Origin: Seramator thermalis
GTDB taxonomy: Bacteria; Bacteroidota; Bacteroidia; Bacteroidales; Dysgonomonadaceae
Length of the DNA stretch: 64,000 bases
Assembly (NCBI RefSeq): GCF_004138125.1
Contig: NZ_RXHS01000013.1
Location: 1 to 64,000 of the forward strand
Direction: 5' to 3'
The position numbers and the translations under genes are program-made. Below the pieces are notes generated by a model. It worked only from the letters and a program-made list of their open reading frames with translations. It was not told where the DNA came from and ran no database searches. This document shows positions 46,967 to 56,313 of this stretch, piece after piece; position 1 is the stretch's first letter; every line of letters begins with the position of its first letter.

Positions 46967-47005
46967 CTGCCGAAAATCAATCTAAATACTTTTATCAAAA
47001 AACTC

Positions 47006-48202
47006 ATGCCTCAGTCCAATGCTAACACTGTCGATTTCCAAAACCTGGAAATCGCTTTCGCCAATCAATCAAACTCCGACCTGCGACAAACTCACCAACT
47101 CTTCAGAGTGATGAACAATGCCGCTCTTGTGAAGACAGGTAAATATCTCGTCAATTTCGCTTTTGCTCTTCATCTTCCGGTGAAAAAGATTATCGAGAAC
47201 ACGATCTACCGGCATTTCGTAGGAGGAACGTCCATCGAAGATTGCGCCCAAACCATTCGAAAACTGGCTCAACGAAACGTAGGTACTATTCTCGATTATG
47301 CACTCGAGGGCGAAGAAGACGATGCTATATTCGATGCCACCACCAACGAAGTAATACGTACGATTGAGTATGCTCACATCCATCGGGAGGTTCCTTTCAG
47401 CGCATTCAAAATCACCGGAATCGGACGTTTCCATTTATTGGAGAAAGTAAGCGAGGGTAACAAATTGACGTCCGACGAGAAATCGGAATTTCAACGTATC
47501 ATAGACCGAGTGGACGCTATATTCAAACGCGGGTTCGAATTGAATGTTCCTATTCTGATTGATGCCGAAGAGACCTGGATTCAACCTGTACTTGATAATT
47601 TGGTGATAGAAATGATGCGTAAATACAACAAAGAAAAAGCTATCGTGCAAAACACCTACCAAATGTATCGAACGGATTCGATTGAGCGGTTGATGCATCA
47701 CCACAAAATAGCACTTGATGAAGGGTTTAAATTCGGGCTGAAAATCGTTCGGGGAGCATATATGGAAAAAGAAAGAGCACGTGCCGCCGCAATGGGCTAC
47801 CCCTCGCCCATCCAACCGGACAAAGCCTCCACAGATCGGGATTTCAATAAAATTATTCACTACTTTGTGGAAAATGTCGATACAATCGACTTTATGGTGG
47901 CCACACATAACGAAGAAAGCACTCAACTCCTCGCATCTCTCATCGACTCGAAAGGACTCGAGAGAAACCATCCTTCCATCTATTTTTCACAACTCTACGG
48001 GATGAGCGATAATCTCACCTACAATCTGGCGGCAAATGGCTTCAACGTCGTGAAATATGTCCCCTATGGCGAAGTGAAAACAATGATGCCATACCTGTTT
48101 AGGAGGGCCGAAGAAAATTCGTCGGTGAAAGGACAAACGAGTCGTGAACTGAAACTAATCGAACAAGAGATTCGACGACGCAAACAGAATAAAAACAAAT
48201 AA
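47006..48202 (+). CDS. Proline dehydrogenase (monofunctional)
   Basis: A flavoenzyme that oxidises proline to pyrroline-5-carboxylate, passing electrons to the quinone pool. The PRODH barrel is evident: LIDAEETWIQP, KLVRGAYMEKERARA (as KIVRGAYMEKERARAAAMG), VATHNEES and the C-terminal substrate/FAD block VPYGEVKTMMPYLFRRAEEN. It is a single-domain enzyme (398 aa from this start) without the P5C-dehydrogenase or DNA-binding parts of E. coli PutA. It stands alone. Confidence 0.94.
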   Translation: MPQSNANTVDFQNLEIAFANQSNSDLRQTHQLFRVMNNAALVKTGKYLVNFAFALHLPVKKIIENTIYRHFVGGTSIEDCAQTIRKLAQRNVGTILDYALEGEEDDAIFDATTNEVIRTIEYAHIHREVPFSAFKITGIGRFHLLEKVSEGNKLTSDEKSEFQRIIDRVDAIFKRGFELNVPILIDAEETWIQPVLDNLVIEMMRKYNKEKAIVQNTYQMYRTDSIERLMHHHKIALDEGFKFGLKIVRGAYMEKERARAAAMGYPSPIQPDKASTDRDFNKIIHYFVENVDTIDFMVATHNEESTQLLASLIDSKGLERNHPSIYFSQLYGMSDNLTYNLAANGFNVVKYVPYGEVKTMMPYLFRRAEENSSVKGQTSRELKLIEQEIRRRKQNKNK

Positions 48203-48534
48203 GGATGGAGTATCGGGATAGTTGCTCGGCTATTTTTTCTTCATACTTTATCGAGATGCTTGGCGGGCAGCGGCAGACCTAAGAGATGCCGTTTTGATCT
48301 TCGCAATCGGGATCATCATTGTGTTTCCCTTTTTCATTCCCCTCAATGTAGCCGCAGGGGATGCAATTTTTTGATGACGGGCGCTTGTATTGCCATTTTT
48401 TTTGTATATTTGTAAGTTATTATAATTTGTACCGTTGCGTTATCTATTGCAATTGATTATGCAAATATACGTCGCACTATCGACATAAAAAATATTTGGA
48501 TGCATTATCGACGTATTTAATATTGTTTAAATAT
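48203..48534. other. Left part of the tRNA-Pro element: non-coding with gene debris
   Basis: About 330 bases without an intact gene. A short open stretch at about 48279-48377 would encode a hydrophobic peptide (AIGIIIVFPFFIPLNVAAG), possibly debris of a membrane protein. The last 70 bases hold the operator-like repeats of the next gene. Confidence 0.4.
48466..48516. promoter_or_regulatory. Three operator-like repeats before the repressor gene
   Basis: Three copies of a TATCGACGTA-type half-site: TATACGTCG (48466-48474, reversed), TATCGACATA (48478-48487) and TATCGACGTAT (48506-48516). They lie 19-69 bases before the start of the repressor-like gene, which suggests self-repression. Confidence 0.5.
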
Positions 48535-49236
48535 ATGGGGAATAAAACAAATTATTCCGATTGGGAACAAACAACTATTAATGAGCGCATTAAGTACATT
48601 GTTGATCATTTTTTTAAGGGCAATACAACGCAGATGGCGAAAGCTGTTTTTGTAAAACAATCTACTCTTAGGGATATTGTTGGTGAGCGAAATAGCACTC
48701 CGTCTTTCGATACAATAAAGCAAATTGTCGATTCTGCGTCCCTTAATATTAATCCGGAATGGCTCCTTACAGGGAAGGGTGAAATATTAAAATCTGACAA
48801 TTCTGTAAAAATATTTGTCCCCGAAGATCTACCCAAGCAGGTTGGCAGGTTGTACCGTGCCCCAATTTATGAATCATATCCGGTAAGCGCAGGACTTCAC
48901 GGATTGGCTGCAATCAGAGACGATAAGCCCGACGGATACGCATACACCACCATGCCGGGAGTTACTTTCTTTCCGGTTATCGGATGCAGTTTCGAGCCGA
49001 TTATCTATGCCGGCGAATATATAGGGGTGGTTAAGCTGAATTCATGGGATAGAGTGGATACCGAGAAGATCTATTTCATCATCACCAAAGAAGAGAGGAT
49101 GCTCAAAAGATTAAAGGTCGACAAAGACAGGGAAGACATATTGTGGTGTGTGTCTCCGAATTTTAGCGAGTTCAGCATTTTAAAATCGGATATCATTGAA
49201 ATTAATCATGTATTCTTTTATGGTAAAATGATTTAA
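48535..49236 (+). CDS. LexA/CI-like repressor with S24 peptidase domain
   Basis: A 233-residue regulator typical of phages and integrative elements of Bacteroidetes. The N-terminal third is a helix-turn-helix (TQMAKAVFVKQSTLRDIVGERNSTPSF, then INPEWLLTGKGEI). The C-terminal half is an S24/LexA-like domain with Ser in GCSFEP and a Lys-rich strand KEERMLKRLK that may hold the catalytic Lys. I start at the Met of MGNKTNYSDW (48535), since the earlier in-frame Met at 48496 would lie inside the operator-like repeats. If the domain is active, DNA damage could induce the element. Confidence 0.82.
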   Translation: MGNKTNYSDWEQTTINERIKYIVDHFFKGNTTQMAKAVFVKQSTLRDIVGERNSTPSFDTIKQIVDSASLNINPEWLLTGKGEILKSDNSVKIFVPEDLPKQVGRLYRAPIYESYPVSAGLHGLAAIRDDKPDGYAYTTMPGVTFFPVIGCSFEPIIYAGEYIGVVKLNSWDRVDTEKIYFIITKEERMLKRLKVDKDREDILWCVSPNFSEFSILKSDIIEINHVFFYGKMI

Positions 49237-49290
49237 AAGCATTGATGAGTAAACAATAATAAAATATTACATTATTTAAATCTACAAAAT

Positions 49291-49698
49291 ATGACATTAC
49301 TTAAATCTACAACTTACATCATCTTAAGCGTTGTCATCTTGGCAGCAGCTTGGTTGTTCTTTGGCTGGATAATTCCATTTATAATGAACCTTAGTTGGTT
49401 TTGGCTTTTTATTATTTTTAGTATAGGTGTAGGCTTATTAATCCCCCTGATTGGCATCCTTCCGGGTTTACTTGCATTGTTAGTTTCAAAACTAAGATCC
49501 GGGAATATCGTCGAAACTATTTTAGTCGTATTAATCGCACTTTATTTTTTAATATCGTCTGTAGCTACACCTTGGATTCAGGGAGCATCAGCCAATTTTA
49601 AATGGACAGTAACAGCCTTAGCTCATAATTTTATGGTAATAGGCGTTTATTGGGGAGTTACGCTTTCCCTACTTCTAAAAAAGATGAGTAACGGCTGA
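49291..49698 (+). CDS. Four-helix membrane protein of the element, unknown
   Basis: Not recognised. The 135-residue product has about four hydrophobic helices (IILSVVILAAAWLFFGWI, WFWLFIIFSIGVGLLIPL, ILVVLIALYFLISSVA, HNFMVIGVYWGVTLSLLL). It is AT-rich like the following gene and follows the repressor by 55 bases. Confidence 0.65.
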   Translation: MTLLKSTTYIILSVVILAAAWLFFGWIIPFIMNLSWFWLFIIFSIGVGLLIPLIGILPGLLALLVSKLRSGNIVETILVVLIALYFLISSVATPWIQGASANFKWTVTALAHNFMVIGVYWGVTLSLLLKKMSNG

Positions 49699-49702
49699 TT
49701 AT

Positions 49703-49739
49703 TTTAAAAAAGTAAACTTATTTAAAAAGTAAACTTATT
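49703..49739 (+). repeat. Two-copy tandem repeat before a start codon
   Basis: TTTAAAAA(A)GTAAACTTAT occurs twice head-to-tail (49703-49720 and 49721-49739, one A more in the first copy). The second copy ends exactly at the ATG of the next gene, so it may affect its expression. Confidence 0.6.
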
Positions 49740-50183
49740 ATGTTTAATTTATTCAAAAAGAAAAGATTGCCGGAAGGAACTAATACTGTTTCCGCCTTTA
49801 CGGATGATGAATTTCATAAGTTATACAGTTTAAAGTATTCTGCTTTTATTGATTATATAATTAAAGGTGGAGTTAATCGCGAAGCATATATGCAGCGGGT
49901 TTCTGGTTTTATATGTGAATATTTCCCGGAACCTATATCTGATATAGAAGGGATATTTAGATGGATAGAGTCAGCTTCAAAAGATGGAGTTATCTTTAAC
50001 GTTGATAATAAAACTGAATATGTTAGGGGGAAAACAAAAGAGATTTTTGCGAATTTATTATCACGAATGAAACAATCAAAGTATCTATTTAATGACCCTG
50101 TTGTCACGAATGAAATCGAAGAGGCTGTTTTTATGTGCATATCATTCGAAGTCTTTTTTAATCACATGACTTCAATAAAGTAA
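49740..50183 (+). CDS. Unknown acidic protein of the element
   Basis: Not recognised. A soluble-looking 147-residue protein beginning MFNLFKKKRLPEG, with AT-rich coding sequence and no signal peptide or membrane helix. It resembles accessory genes of integrative elements in composition only. Confidence 0.6.
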   Translation: MFNLFKKKRLPEGTNTVSAFTDDEFHKLYSLKYSAFIDYIIKGGVNREAYMQRVSGFICEYFPEPISDIEGIFRWIESASKDGVIFNVDNKTEYVRGKTKEIFANLLSRMKQSKYLFNDPVVTNEIEEAVFMCISFEVFFNHMTSIK

Positions 50184-50188
50184 ATCAT

Positions 50189-50401
50189 ATGCTGCTCGTT
50201 GAATCAATAAAGCGGTATGCCGGCAGGCTCAAAACCGACAAGGCATTGCTAAGCTATCTCGACACTGAAGACTTGGTTGCCAAGTATGATCCTGGCGTGA
50301 CGGTGGATGACGTTACGGATGAATGGCTTTCTGGGTTTAAAGGGTATGCAGGGGGAAGGCATGTAAGGAACGTGAGGAAGGTGCTGAATCAGCGAATGTA
50401 A
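50189..50401 (+). pseudogene. Tyrosine-recombinase core-binding domain fragment
   Basis: A 70-codon open frame. Its second half (VTVDDVTDEWLSGFKGYAGG followed by RHVRNVRKVLNQ) resembles the SAM-like core-binding domain of Bacteroides tyrosine recombinases, and even parallels the integrase on the opposite strand (ITVTWLQRFYDSL ... HMRNIRAVINFA). There is no Arm domain before it or catalytic domain after it. It runs tail-to-tail into the other integrase, overlapping its last 13 bases. Confidence 0.55.
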
Positions 50402-51509
50402 TCCAGAACCTTCCTGTTCGCCTGATCAACTTTTTTCAGATTAAAGTTCACGTACACTGATGTCACTCTCGATCCATACTCATGGCCCAGCGCTTCGGAG
50501 ATAATATCCCTCGTGATGTCTATACCTGCGGCTATCGATGCCCAGGTGTGTCGTGCATGATAAGTTGTCAGGTCCTGGCAGATAATCCCTGCGTCGTCCC
50601 TCATCATCTTCAACGCATAGTTTATACCCCTTTTAAAACCGTCGTAGTTTTTATACATCCTCAAGAAGGATACGAGCAGTTCGTCATCTGGATATCTGTC
50701 GATGATCGCTTGTGCTTCCGGTTCAATCTTGACAGAATAATGCTTGCCGGTCTTCATCCTGGTATATTCCAACCGTCCGTTCTTGACGCTTGTTTTTTTT
50801 GCGTGTAGGAGATCAGTCAGATTAATGCCGATAAGGTAGAAGGATAATATGAAACAATCGCTGAACGGCTTCCATTTGCCCTGATAGTCTCTCACACGTC
50901 TCAAGTCCTCAACGGATAGATCCCGGTGCTTGGTTTTTTCTTTGAGTATTTTGAATTTCCTGAAAGGGTAGTTCCGGGTATATTCTCTGTCGATTGCGAA
51001 GTTGATCACTGCCCGTATGTTTCTCATGTGGATTGCTTTCGTATTTACGGCCAGATCCAGTGAATCGTAAAATCGCTGCAACCATGTTACCGTGATATCA
51101 TCCAGGAGTGGATCATCCGTAATTTTTCTCATGGTCTCATCGTACAATCGCTTCGTATTCCCGTGTTTCGTATCGATAAATTCCCGGAAGACGCTTCGTA
51201 AAGTGTGTGTAGGTAATACGTCCTTGCTCAGATATGAACGGAGCTGAGCATCTGTTAGCGATAGTAGGACTCCATCCAATTCGAGAGACAACAGGATCTT
51301 GTCTATTTGCATCTTTTTGTTATTGATTGCCGCATCTTCGCCCTACTGTTCGCACCCTTAGTGATTTGCCTTCCTTTCCATTCAGATGCCAGACAGGAGA
51401 TCCCGGTATTAATCATGAACCTTGATCGATGAGTTATCATAATTTTAATTGGATATTCACCGTTATCTTTACGTCTTCTTTTATCTAAATACAATATTGA
51501 ACTTGCCAT
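50389..51509 (-). pseudogene. Tyrosine-recombinase integrase, frameshifted
   Basis: The integrase of the element, in two frames. The N-terminal Arm DNA-binding part (SSILYLDKRRRKDNGEYPIK, ITHRSRFMINTGISCLASEW) runs from 51509 to about 51340. The SAM-like and catalytic parts (from KILLSLELDG on, Met at 51312) are in another frame. Reading on in that frame upstream gives DAAINNKKMQID, so one missing base near 51338-51342 (ANSRA / DAAINN) explains the break. Catalytic residues: ARHTWA, GHEYG and the Tyr in SVYVNF. The first catalytic Arg position reads GIN (YLIGINLTDL), as in a known subgroup. Repaired length would be about 375 residues. Confidence 0.85.
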
Positions 51510-51650
51510 ATAGTTATTTATTTGACACAATATTTGACACACAAATTTGCATATAAAAACGGCAAATAACGGTAAAAACCCGATATGTTATTCAACATAC
51601 GGAACATAAAAAAGGCCCATGCATTACCGCAAGAGCCTTATTTTCAATTG

Positions 51651-51726
51651 TCGGGATGACTGGATTCGAACCAGCGACCACACGCCCCCCAGACGCGTAC
51701 TCTAAACCGGACTGAGCTACATCCCG
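51651..51726 (-). tRNA. tRNA-Pro (anticodon GGG)
   Basis: The minus strand folds into a full cloverleaf: acceptor CGGGATG/CATCCCG (perfect), D arm GCTC/GAGT, anticodon loop CTGGGGG with anticodon GGG, T loop TTCGAAT, discriminator A, no encoded CCA. Its 3' end faces the integrase, 110 bases away, making it the probable attachment site. Confidence 0.93.
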
Positions 51727-51889
51727 AAAATGAGAGTGCAAATGTATCGCTTTATTTTTATTTCGACAAATTTTTGCCATTTTTTTGCCCGTAAACGTAA
51801 TTTAGGACTTTCGCATGCCGAAGATTGAATTTTTATTTATTAATTTGCAAGGATAAACATTTCTTTTTTTAGTATTACATTTTAATCGA

Positions 51890-52936
51890 ATGACATTTTC
51901 AGCAAAACAAATCGCCGATTTTCTTCACGGAGAAATCGAAGGTAATCCCGAAGTAGTAGTAGAAACGTTCGCAAAAATAGAAGAAGGTAAACCCGGCTCA
52001 ATTACCTTTTTAGCCAATCCCAAATACACGCCTTATATTTACGAGACTAAGGCCGACATAGTGCTTGTAAACAAGGATTTTGTGCCTGAGAAACCCATCA
52101 AGGCAACTTTGATAAAAGTTCCGGATTCTTATGCCGCTTTGGCATTATTACTCGAAATGGCCAATAAAAACACTCCTGAAAAAACAGGAATTGCCTCAAA
52201 CTGTTCAATAGATCCGTCGGCCAAAATTGGAGAGAAAGCATACATCGGCGCTTTTGCGGTGATCGAAGAAAAAGTTGTGATCGGAAACAATTGCAAGATA
52301 TACCCTCAGGTTTATGTAGGTGATAATGTTACCATTGGCGACAATACCATCTTATATCCCGGTGTGAAAATTTATAGGGATTGTGTCATTGGCAGCAACT
52401 GCATTATTCACTCAGGTGCCGTGATTGGAGCAGACGGATTTGGATTCAGTCGCGAGAAGGAAGGATATCGCAAAATTCCACAAACAGGCAATGTGATTAT
52501 CGAAGATAACGTTGAAATTGGAGCAAATACAACTATCGATCGGGCAGTTATGGGGTCAACCATCATTCATCGCGGTGTAAAACTGGATAATCTGATTCAA
52601 ATTGCGCACAATTGTGAAATCGGGCAAAATACGGCAATGGCAGCTCAAGTGGGTATTGCCGGCTCTACCAAAGTTGGCGAAAACTGTGTATTTGGAGGAC
52701 AAGTGGGATTGGGTGGACATATTACCATTGGAAATAACGTACAAATCGGAGCACAATCAGGAATCATTAGCAACATAAAGGACGGCTCCGAAATCATTGG
52801 TTCTCCTGCGATGCCGGTCAAGAGCTTTTTCCGATCGAGTCTGATTATTCCCAAATTGCCCGACATGTATCGACAATTAAACGCTTTGGAAAAAGAAATT
52901 GAGTCGTTGAAAAAGCAACTCAAAAATCAAGAATAA
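51890..52936 (+). CDS. lpxD: UDP-3-O-acyl-glucosamine N-acyltransferase
   Basis: Third step of lipid A synthesis: adds the second acyl chain to UDP-3-O-acylglucosamine. An N-terminal uridine-binding domain (about 1-105; [18 protein letters not shown]) is followed by a left-handed beta-helix of hexapeptide repeats ([15 protein letters not shown]). The catalytic His is in [12 protein letters not shown] near residue 240 and [13 protein letters not shown] is conserved. Length 348 normal. Head of the run lpxD-lpxC/fabZ-lpxA. Confidence 0.96.
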   Translation: MTFSAKQIADFLHGEIEGNPEVVVETFAKIEEGKPGSITFLANPKYTPYIYETKADIVLVNKDFVPEKPIKATLIKVPDSYAALALLLEMANKNTPEKTGIASNCSIDPSAKIGEKAYIGAFAVIEEKVVIGNNCKIYPQVYVGDNVTIGDNTILYPGVKIYRDCVIGSNCIIHSGAVIGADGFGFSREKEGYRKIPQTGNVIIEDNVEIGANTTIDRAVMGSTIIHRGVKLDNLIQIAHNCEIGQNTAMAAQVGIAGSTKVGENCVFGGQVGLGGHITIGNNVQIGAQSGIISNIKDGSEIIGSPAMPVKSFFRSSLIIPKLPDMYRQLNALEKEIESLKKQLKNQE

Positions 52937-53000
52937 CTCTCATTTTCTTTTTATTTGCCATCATCAGTAAGGATCTCAACAAAATTAACCAATTTTGTTG

Positions 53001-53008
53001 TATCTTTG
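53001..53008 (+). promoter_or_regulatory. Promoter -7 box before lpxC/fabZ
   Basis: TATCTTTG, an exact TAnnTTTG match, lies 39 bases before the GTG start of lpxC/fabZ. The -33 position shows no clean TTTG. It suggests that lpxC/fabZ has its own promoter besides any read-through from lpxD. Confidence 0.5.
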
Positions 53009-53047
53009 CGCGAAATTTAATTCGCATTCATTAAATTACGAACGATA

Positions 53048-54430
53048 GTGAAACAGAGAACGCTTAAAAACAGTTTCAGCTTGCAAGGGCAAGGACTTCA
53101 CACAGGATTAAACATAAAAATTACTTTCAACCCGGCGCCCGTCGATCATGGTTATAAAATTCGCCGCACCGATTTAGAAAATCAACCTTTAATCAATGCG
53201 CTTGCCGATAATGTAGTAGGCACGCAGCGAGGAACCGTTATCGGGTGTGGCAACGCAACCGTCAGCACGGTTGAGCATGGCCTTTCGGCACTTTATGCTC
53301 TCGGCATCGACAACTGCCTGATAGAAGTAAATGCTTCGGAGTTTCCGATATTAGACGGTAGTTCTATCGAATACGTAACTGCAATAAAAAACGCCGGTAT
53401 CGTTGAACAAGAAAAAGATAAGGATTTTTACATCGTTCGCAAAAAAATGGTAGTCTCGGATCCGGAAACCGGATCAAAAATTATTCTTTTGCCTGACGAT
53501 AGTTTTTGCATCAACTCGTTTATTGAGTTCGAATCGAAATATATTCCCAACCAATCTGCATCTATCGAAAACATGGCCGACTACGAAAAAGATATCGCAC
53601 CGGCCCGCACATTCGTGTTCGTGCGCGAAATCCAGCAACTTCACAAAGCAGGTTTAATAAAGGGTGGAAATCTGGATAATGCCATCGTGATTTATGAACG
53701 TGAATTACCACAGCACGAACTCGATGAATTGGCTGATCTGCTCAAAGTTGATCGGCACAATGCCAAGGAATTGGGCTATCTCAACCATCGGGCACTTTTA
53801 TTTCCCAATGAACCTGCCCGTCATAAAATTCTCGATATTATCGGCGATATGTCCCTGATAGGGAAACCCTTTCGAGGAAGAATCATTGCCACCAAACCGG
53901 GACACGGCATCAACAACAAAGCTGCACGCGCAATTAGAAAGGATATTCGTCTGAACGAAGTGCAGCCCCCTATATACGATCCCTGCATCGAACCTGTTTT
54001 GGATATCAATCGGATCAGGGAAATCATGCCCCATCGATATCCCTTTTTGTTGGTTGATAAAATCGTCGAAAAAACAAATCGCTACATTGTCGGCATCAAA
54101 AATGTGACTACAAATGAACCATTCTTTGTTGGCCATTTTCCTCAAGAACCCGTTATGCCGGGTGTTCTTCAGATAGAAGCTATGGCCCAGGTGGGAGGGT
54201 TATTCGTCCTGTCAGACCTAGAGGAGGCCGAGCGTTATTCGACTTATTTTTTGAAAATAGACAATGTGAAATTCAGACACAAAGTGGTTCCCGGCGACAC
54301 ATTGATTATTCGTGTTGAGCTGACAAGCGAACTTCGAAGAGGTATTGCAACTATGCGAGGAATTGTCTTCATTGGCGACAAAGTTGTTTCTGAAGCCGAT
54401 TTTACTGCGCAAATAATTAAGAACAAATAA
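53048..54430 (+). CDS. lpxC/fabZ: Bifunctional LpxC deacetylase / FabZ dehydratase
   Basis: A fusion usual in Bacteroidetes. The N-terminal part (about 1-305) is UDP-3-O-acyl-N-acetylglucosamine deacetylase, the committed lipid A step: zinc ligands are in STVEHGLSAL and in HKILDIIGD. The C-terminal part (about 320-460) is 3-hydroxyacyl-ACP dehydratase of fatty-acid synthesis with the active His in MPHRYPFLLVD and Glu in VLQIEAMAQ. Both compete for the same 3-hydroxyacyl-ACP pool, so a fused protein may balance lipid A against phospholipid. The start is GTG at 53048. Confidence 0.97.
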   Translation: MKQRTLKNSFSLQGQGLHTGLNIKITFNPAPVDHGYKIRRTDLENQPLINALADNVVGTQRGTVIGCGNATVSTVEHGLSALYALGIDNCLIEVNASEFPILDGSSIEYVTAIKNAGIVEQEKDKDFYIVRKKMVVSDPETGSKIILLPDDSFCINSFIEFESKYIPNQSASIENMADYEKDIAPARTFVFVREIQQLHKAGLIKGGNLDNAIVIYERELPQHELDELADLLKVDRHNAKELGYLNHRALLFPNEPARHKILDIIGDMSLIGKPFRGRIIATKPGHGINNKAARAIRKDIRLNEVQPPIYDPCIEPVLDINRIREIMPHRYPFLLVDKIVEKTNRYIVGIKNVTTNEPFFVGHFPQEPVMPGVLQIEAMAQVGGLFVLSDLEEAERYSTYFLKIDNVKFRHKVVPGDTLIIRVELTSELRRGIATMRGIVFIGDKVVSEADFTAQIIKNK

Positions 54431-54450
54431 CCGAATTTGTTATTACCCTT

Positions 54451-55236
54451 ATGAACAGCATTTCACCCTTAGCCTATGTACATCCCGAAGCCAAAATCGG
54501 CGATCGAGTTGTAATCGATCCGTTTGCTTACGTTGATCGAAACGTTGAAATCGGGGATGGCACGCATCTTATGACACATTCGACGATACTTTATGGCGCA
54601 CGCATCGGCGAAAATTGCAAAATTTTCCCTCATGCAACTATTGCTGCTATTCCTCAGGATCTAAAGTTTCATGGCGAAGAAACGGTTGCCATTATCGGAA
54701 ACAATACGACTATACGCGAATGTGCAACTGTCAACAGAGGTACCGCTTCGAAAGGTTTTACCAAAGTAGGCGATGATTGTTTGATCATGGCCTACAGCCA
54801 TGTTGCACACGATTGCATTCTCAAGGATCATATAATTATTGGCAACGCGACACAGCTTGCAGGTGAAATAGAAGTGGACGATTATGCAACTATCAGTGGA
54901 GGTGCACTTATTCATCAATTTACGAGAATTGGTGCTCATGTCATGATTCAAGGAGGATCGAAAATCCCCAAAGATATCCCCCCCTATATTATGGTAGGAC
55001 GAGAACCAATCACTTATGTCGGATTAAACGTCGTTGGATTGCGTCGAAGAGGATTCACGAGCGATCAAATCAATGCCATACAGGAAATCTATCGCACCAT
55101 TTACCTCTCCGGCCTTAATGTTTCGCAGGCATTGGATCGCATCGAAAGCGAAATGCCTGTTTCCTACGAAAGAGATCATATTCTCAACTTCGTGCGCAAC
55201 TCGTCGCGTGGGATTGTTCGTGGTAATTTAGACTAA
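54451..55236 (+). CDS. lpxA: UDP-N-acetylglucosamine acyltransferase
   Basis: First step of lipid A synthesis: moves a 3-hydroxyacyl chain from ACP onto UDP-GlcNAc. A beta-helix of hexapeptide repeats (VHPEAKIGDRVVIDPFAYV) with catalytic His in SHVAHDC near residue 124 and the conserved GLNVVGLRRRGF; C-terminal helical domain from about 190. Length 261 normal. It is 20 bases after lpxC/fabZ; agmatine deiminase follows 10 bases later. Confidence 0.97.
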   Translation: MNSISPLAYVHPEAKIGDRVVIDPFAYVDRNVEIGDGTHLMTHSTILYGARIGENCKIFPHATIAAIPQDLKFHGEETVAIIGNNTTIRECATVNRGTASKGFTKVGDDCLIMAYSHVAHDCILKDHIIIGNATQLAGEIEVDDYATISGGALIHQFTRIGAHVMIQGGSKIPKDIPPYIMVGREPITYVGLNVVGLRRRGFTSDQINAIQEIYRTIYLSGLNVSQALDRIESEMPVSYERDHILNFVRNSSRGIVRGNLD

Positions 55237-55246
55237 TCCAAATTTT

Positions 55247-56269
55247 ATGGCCAACATTGTTTTTCCTGCCGAATGGCATCATCAAAGTGGCATACAGCTC
55301 ACCTGGCCGCACGCAAACACCGACTGGTACAACATGCTTGAAGAAGTTACGCAATGCTTTGTGTCAATTGGAAAAGAAATCTTGAAGCACGAAAAATTGC
55401 TAATCGTTTGTCCCGAAGAAGACGAAGTTATCAAATATTTTACCAAAGAAGAGCAAAAACGAATCATCGTTGCGGAGCTCAAAAGCAATGATACTTGGGC
55501 TCGTGATCATGGCGCAATCTCAGTTTTTATCGATAACAAACCTACTTTACTCGACTTCAAGTTCAACGGGTGGGGTCTTAAATATCCGGCCGATCTCGAT
55601 AATCAAATTACGCGACTATTATACGATTTGGATGTTTTCAGACCTGAAGTGGGCTATATAAGTCATTTAAATTTTATCCTCGAAGGGGGCTCCATAGAGT
55701 CGGACGGAAAAGGGACAATACTTACTACTTCCGAGTGCCTTACTTCTCCCAATCGGAATCAACCTTTGAGTTTGGACGACTTGGAACAGACTCTGACAAA
55801 ATGGCTGGGAGCTCGTCGTGTACTGTTTCTCGATCATGGATATCTGGCCGGCGACGATACCGATCACCATATCGACACCCTCGCACGATTCTGCAACGAA
55901 CAGACAATAGCGTATGTAAAATGCGAAGACAAAAACGACGAACATTATGATGAATTGAAAGCAATGGAGATAGAGCTTAAAAATTTCACGACAGTCGAAA
56001 ATAAGCCCTATCATTTGATTCCGTTGCCAATGGCTGATGCCATGTATGATGACGGGTTCAGATTACCGGCAACTTATGCTAATTTTTTGATCATCAACGA
56101 TGCCGTACTAATGCCCTGTTATCAATCGCCCAAAGACGAAATTGCCAAAAAGCAGTTGCAAAAAGCTTTCCCTGATCGTGAAATCGTGGGTATCGACTGC
56201 CGTGTTCTAATCAAACAACATGGCTCACTCCATTGTGTAACCATGCAGTTTCCTCAAGGATTTTTGTAA
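55247..56269 (+). CDS. aguA: Agmatine deiminase
   Basis: Hydrolyses agmatine to N-carbamoylputrescine and ammonia. It belongs to the peptidyl-arginine-deiminase-like (PAD_porph) family: WPHANTDWYNM opening, NDTWARDHGAISVF, LEGGSIESDGKGT, GDDTDHHIDTLARF and the nucleophile Cys near the C-terminus in HGSLHCVTMQ. Length 340 is near the norm. The next gene catalyses the following step; together they make putrescine from agmatine. Probably co-transcribed with the lpx genes. Confidence 0.94.
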   Translation: MANIVFPAEWHHQSGIQLTWPHANTDWYNMLEEVTQCFVSIGKEILKHEKLLIVCPEEDEVIKYFTKEEQKRIIVAELKSNDTWARDHGAISVFIDNKPTLLDFKFNGWGLKYPADLDNQITRLLYDLDVFRPEVGYISHLNFILEGGSIESDGKGTILTTSECLTSPNRNQPLSLDDLEQTLTKWLGARRVLFLDHGYLAGDDTDHHIDTLARFCNEQTIAYVKCEDKNDEHYDELKAMEIELKNFTTVENKPYHLIPLPMADAMYDDGFRLPATYANFLIINDAVLMPCYQSPKDEIAKKQLQKAFPDREIVGIDCRVLIKQHGSLHCVTMQFPQGFL

Positions 56270-56313
56270 TACATCCGACAAACGTACACCTAACTTCTTT
56301 TCATGCCAACAAT

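Noticed and set aside
46964-47005. Earlier start of proline dehydrogenase
   Set aside because: A -7-type promoter box overlaps it, and the protein family begins near the later Met.
48203-48230. Second attachment site for the tRNA-Pro element
   Set aside because: Only TCGGGAT-length matches to the tRNA 3' end were found near 48,215 and 48,308; too short to claim.
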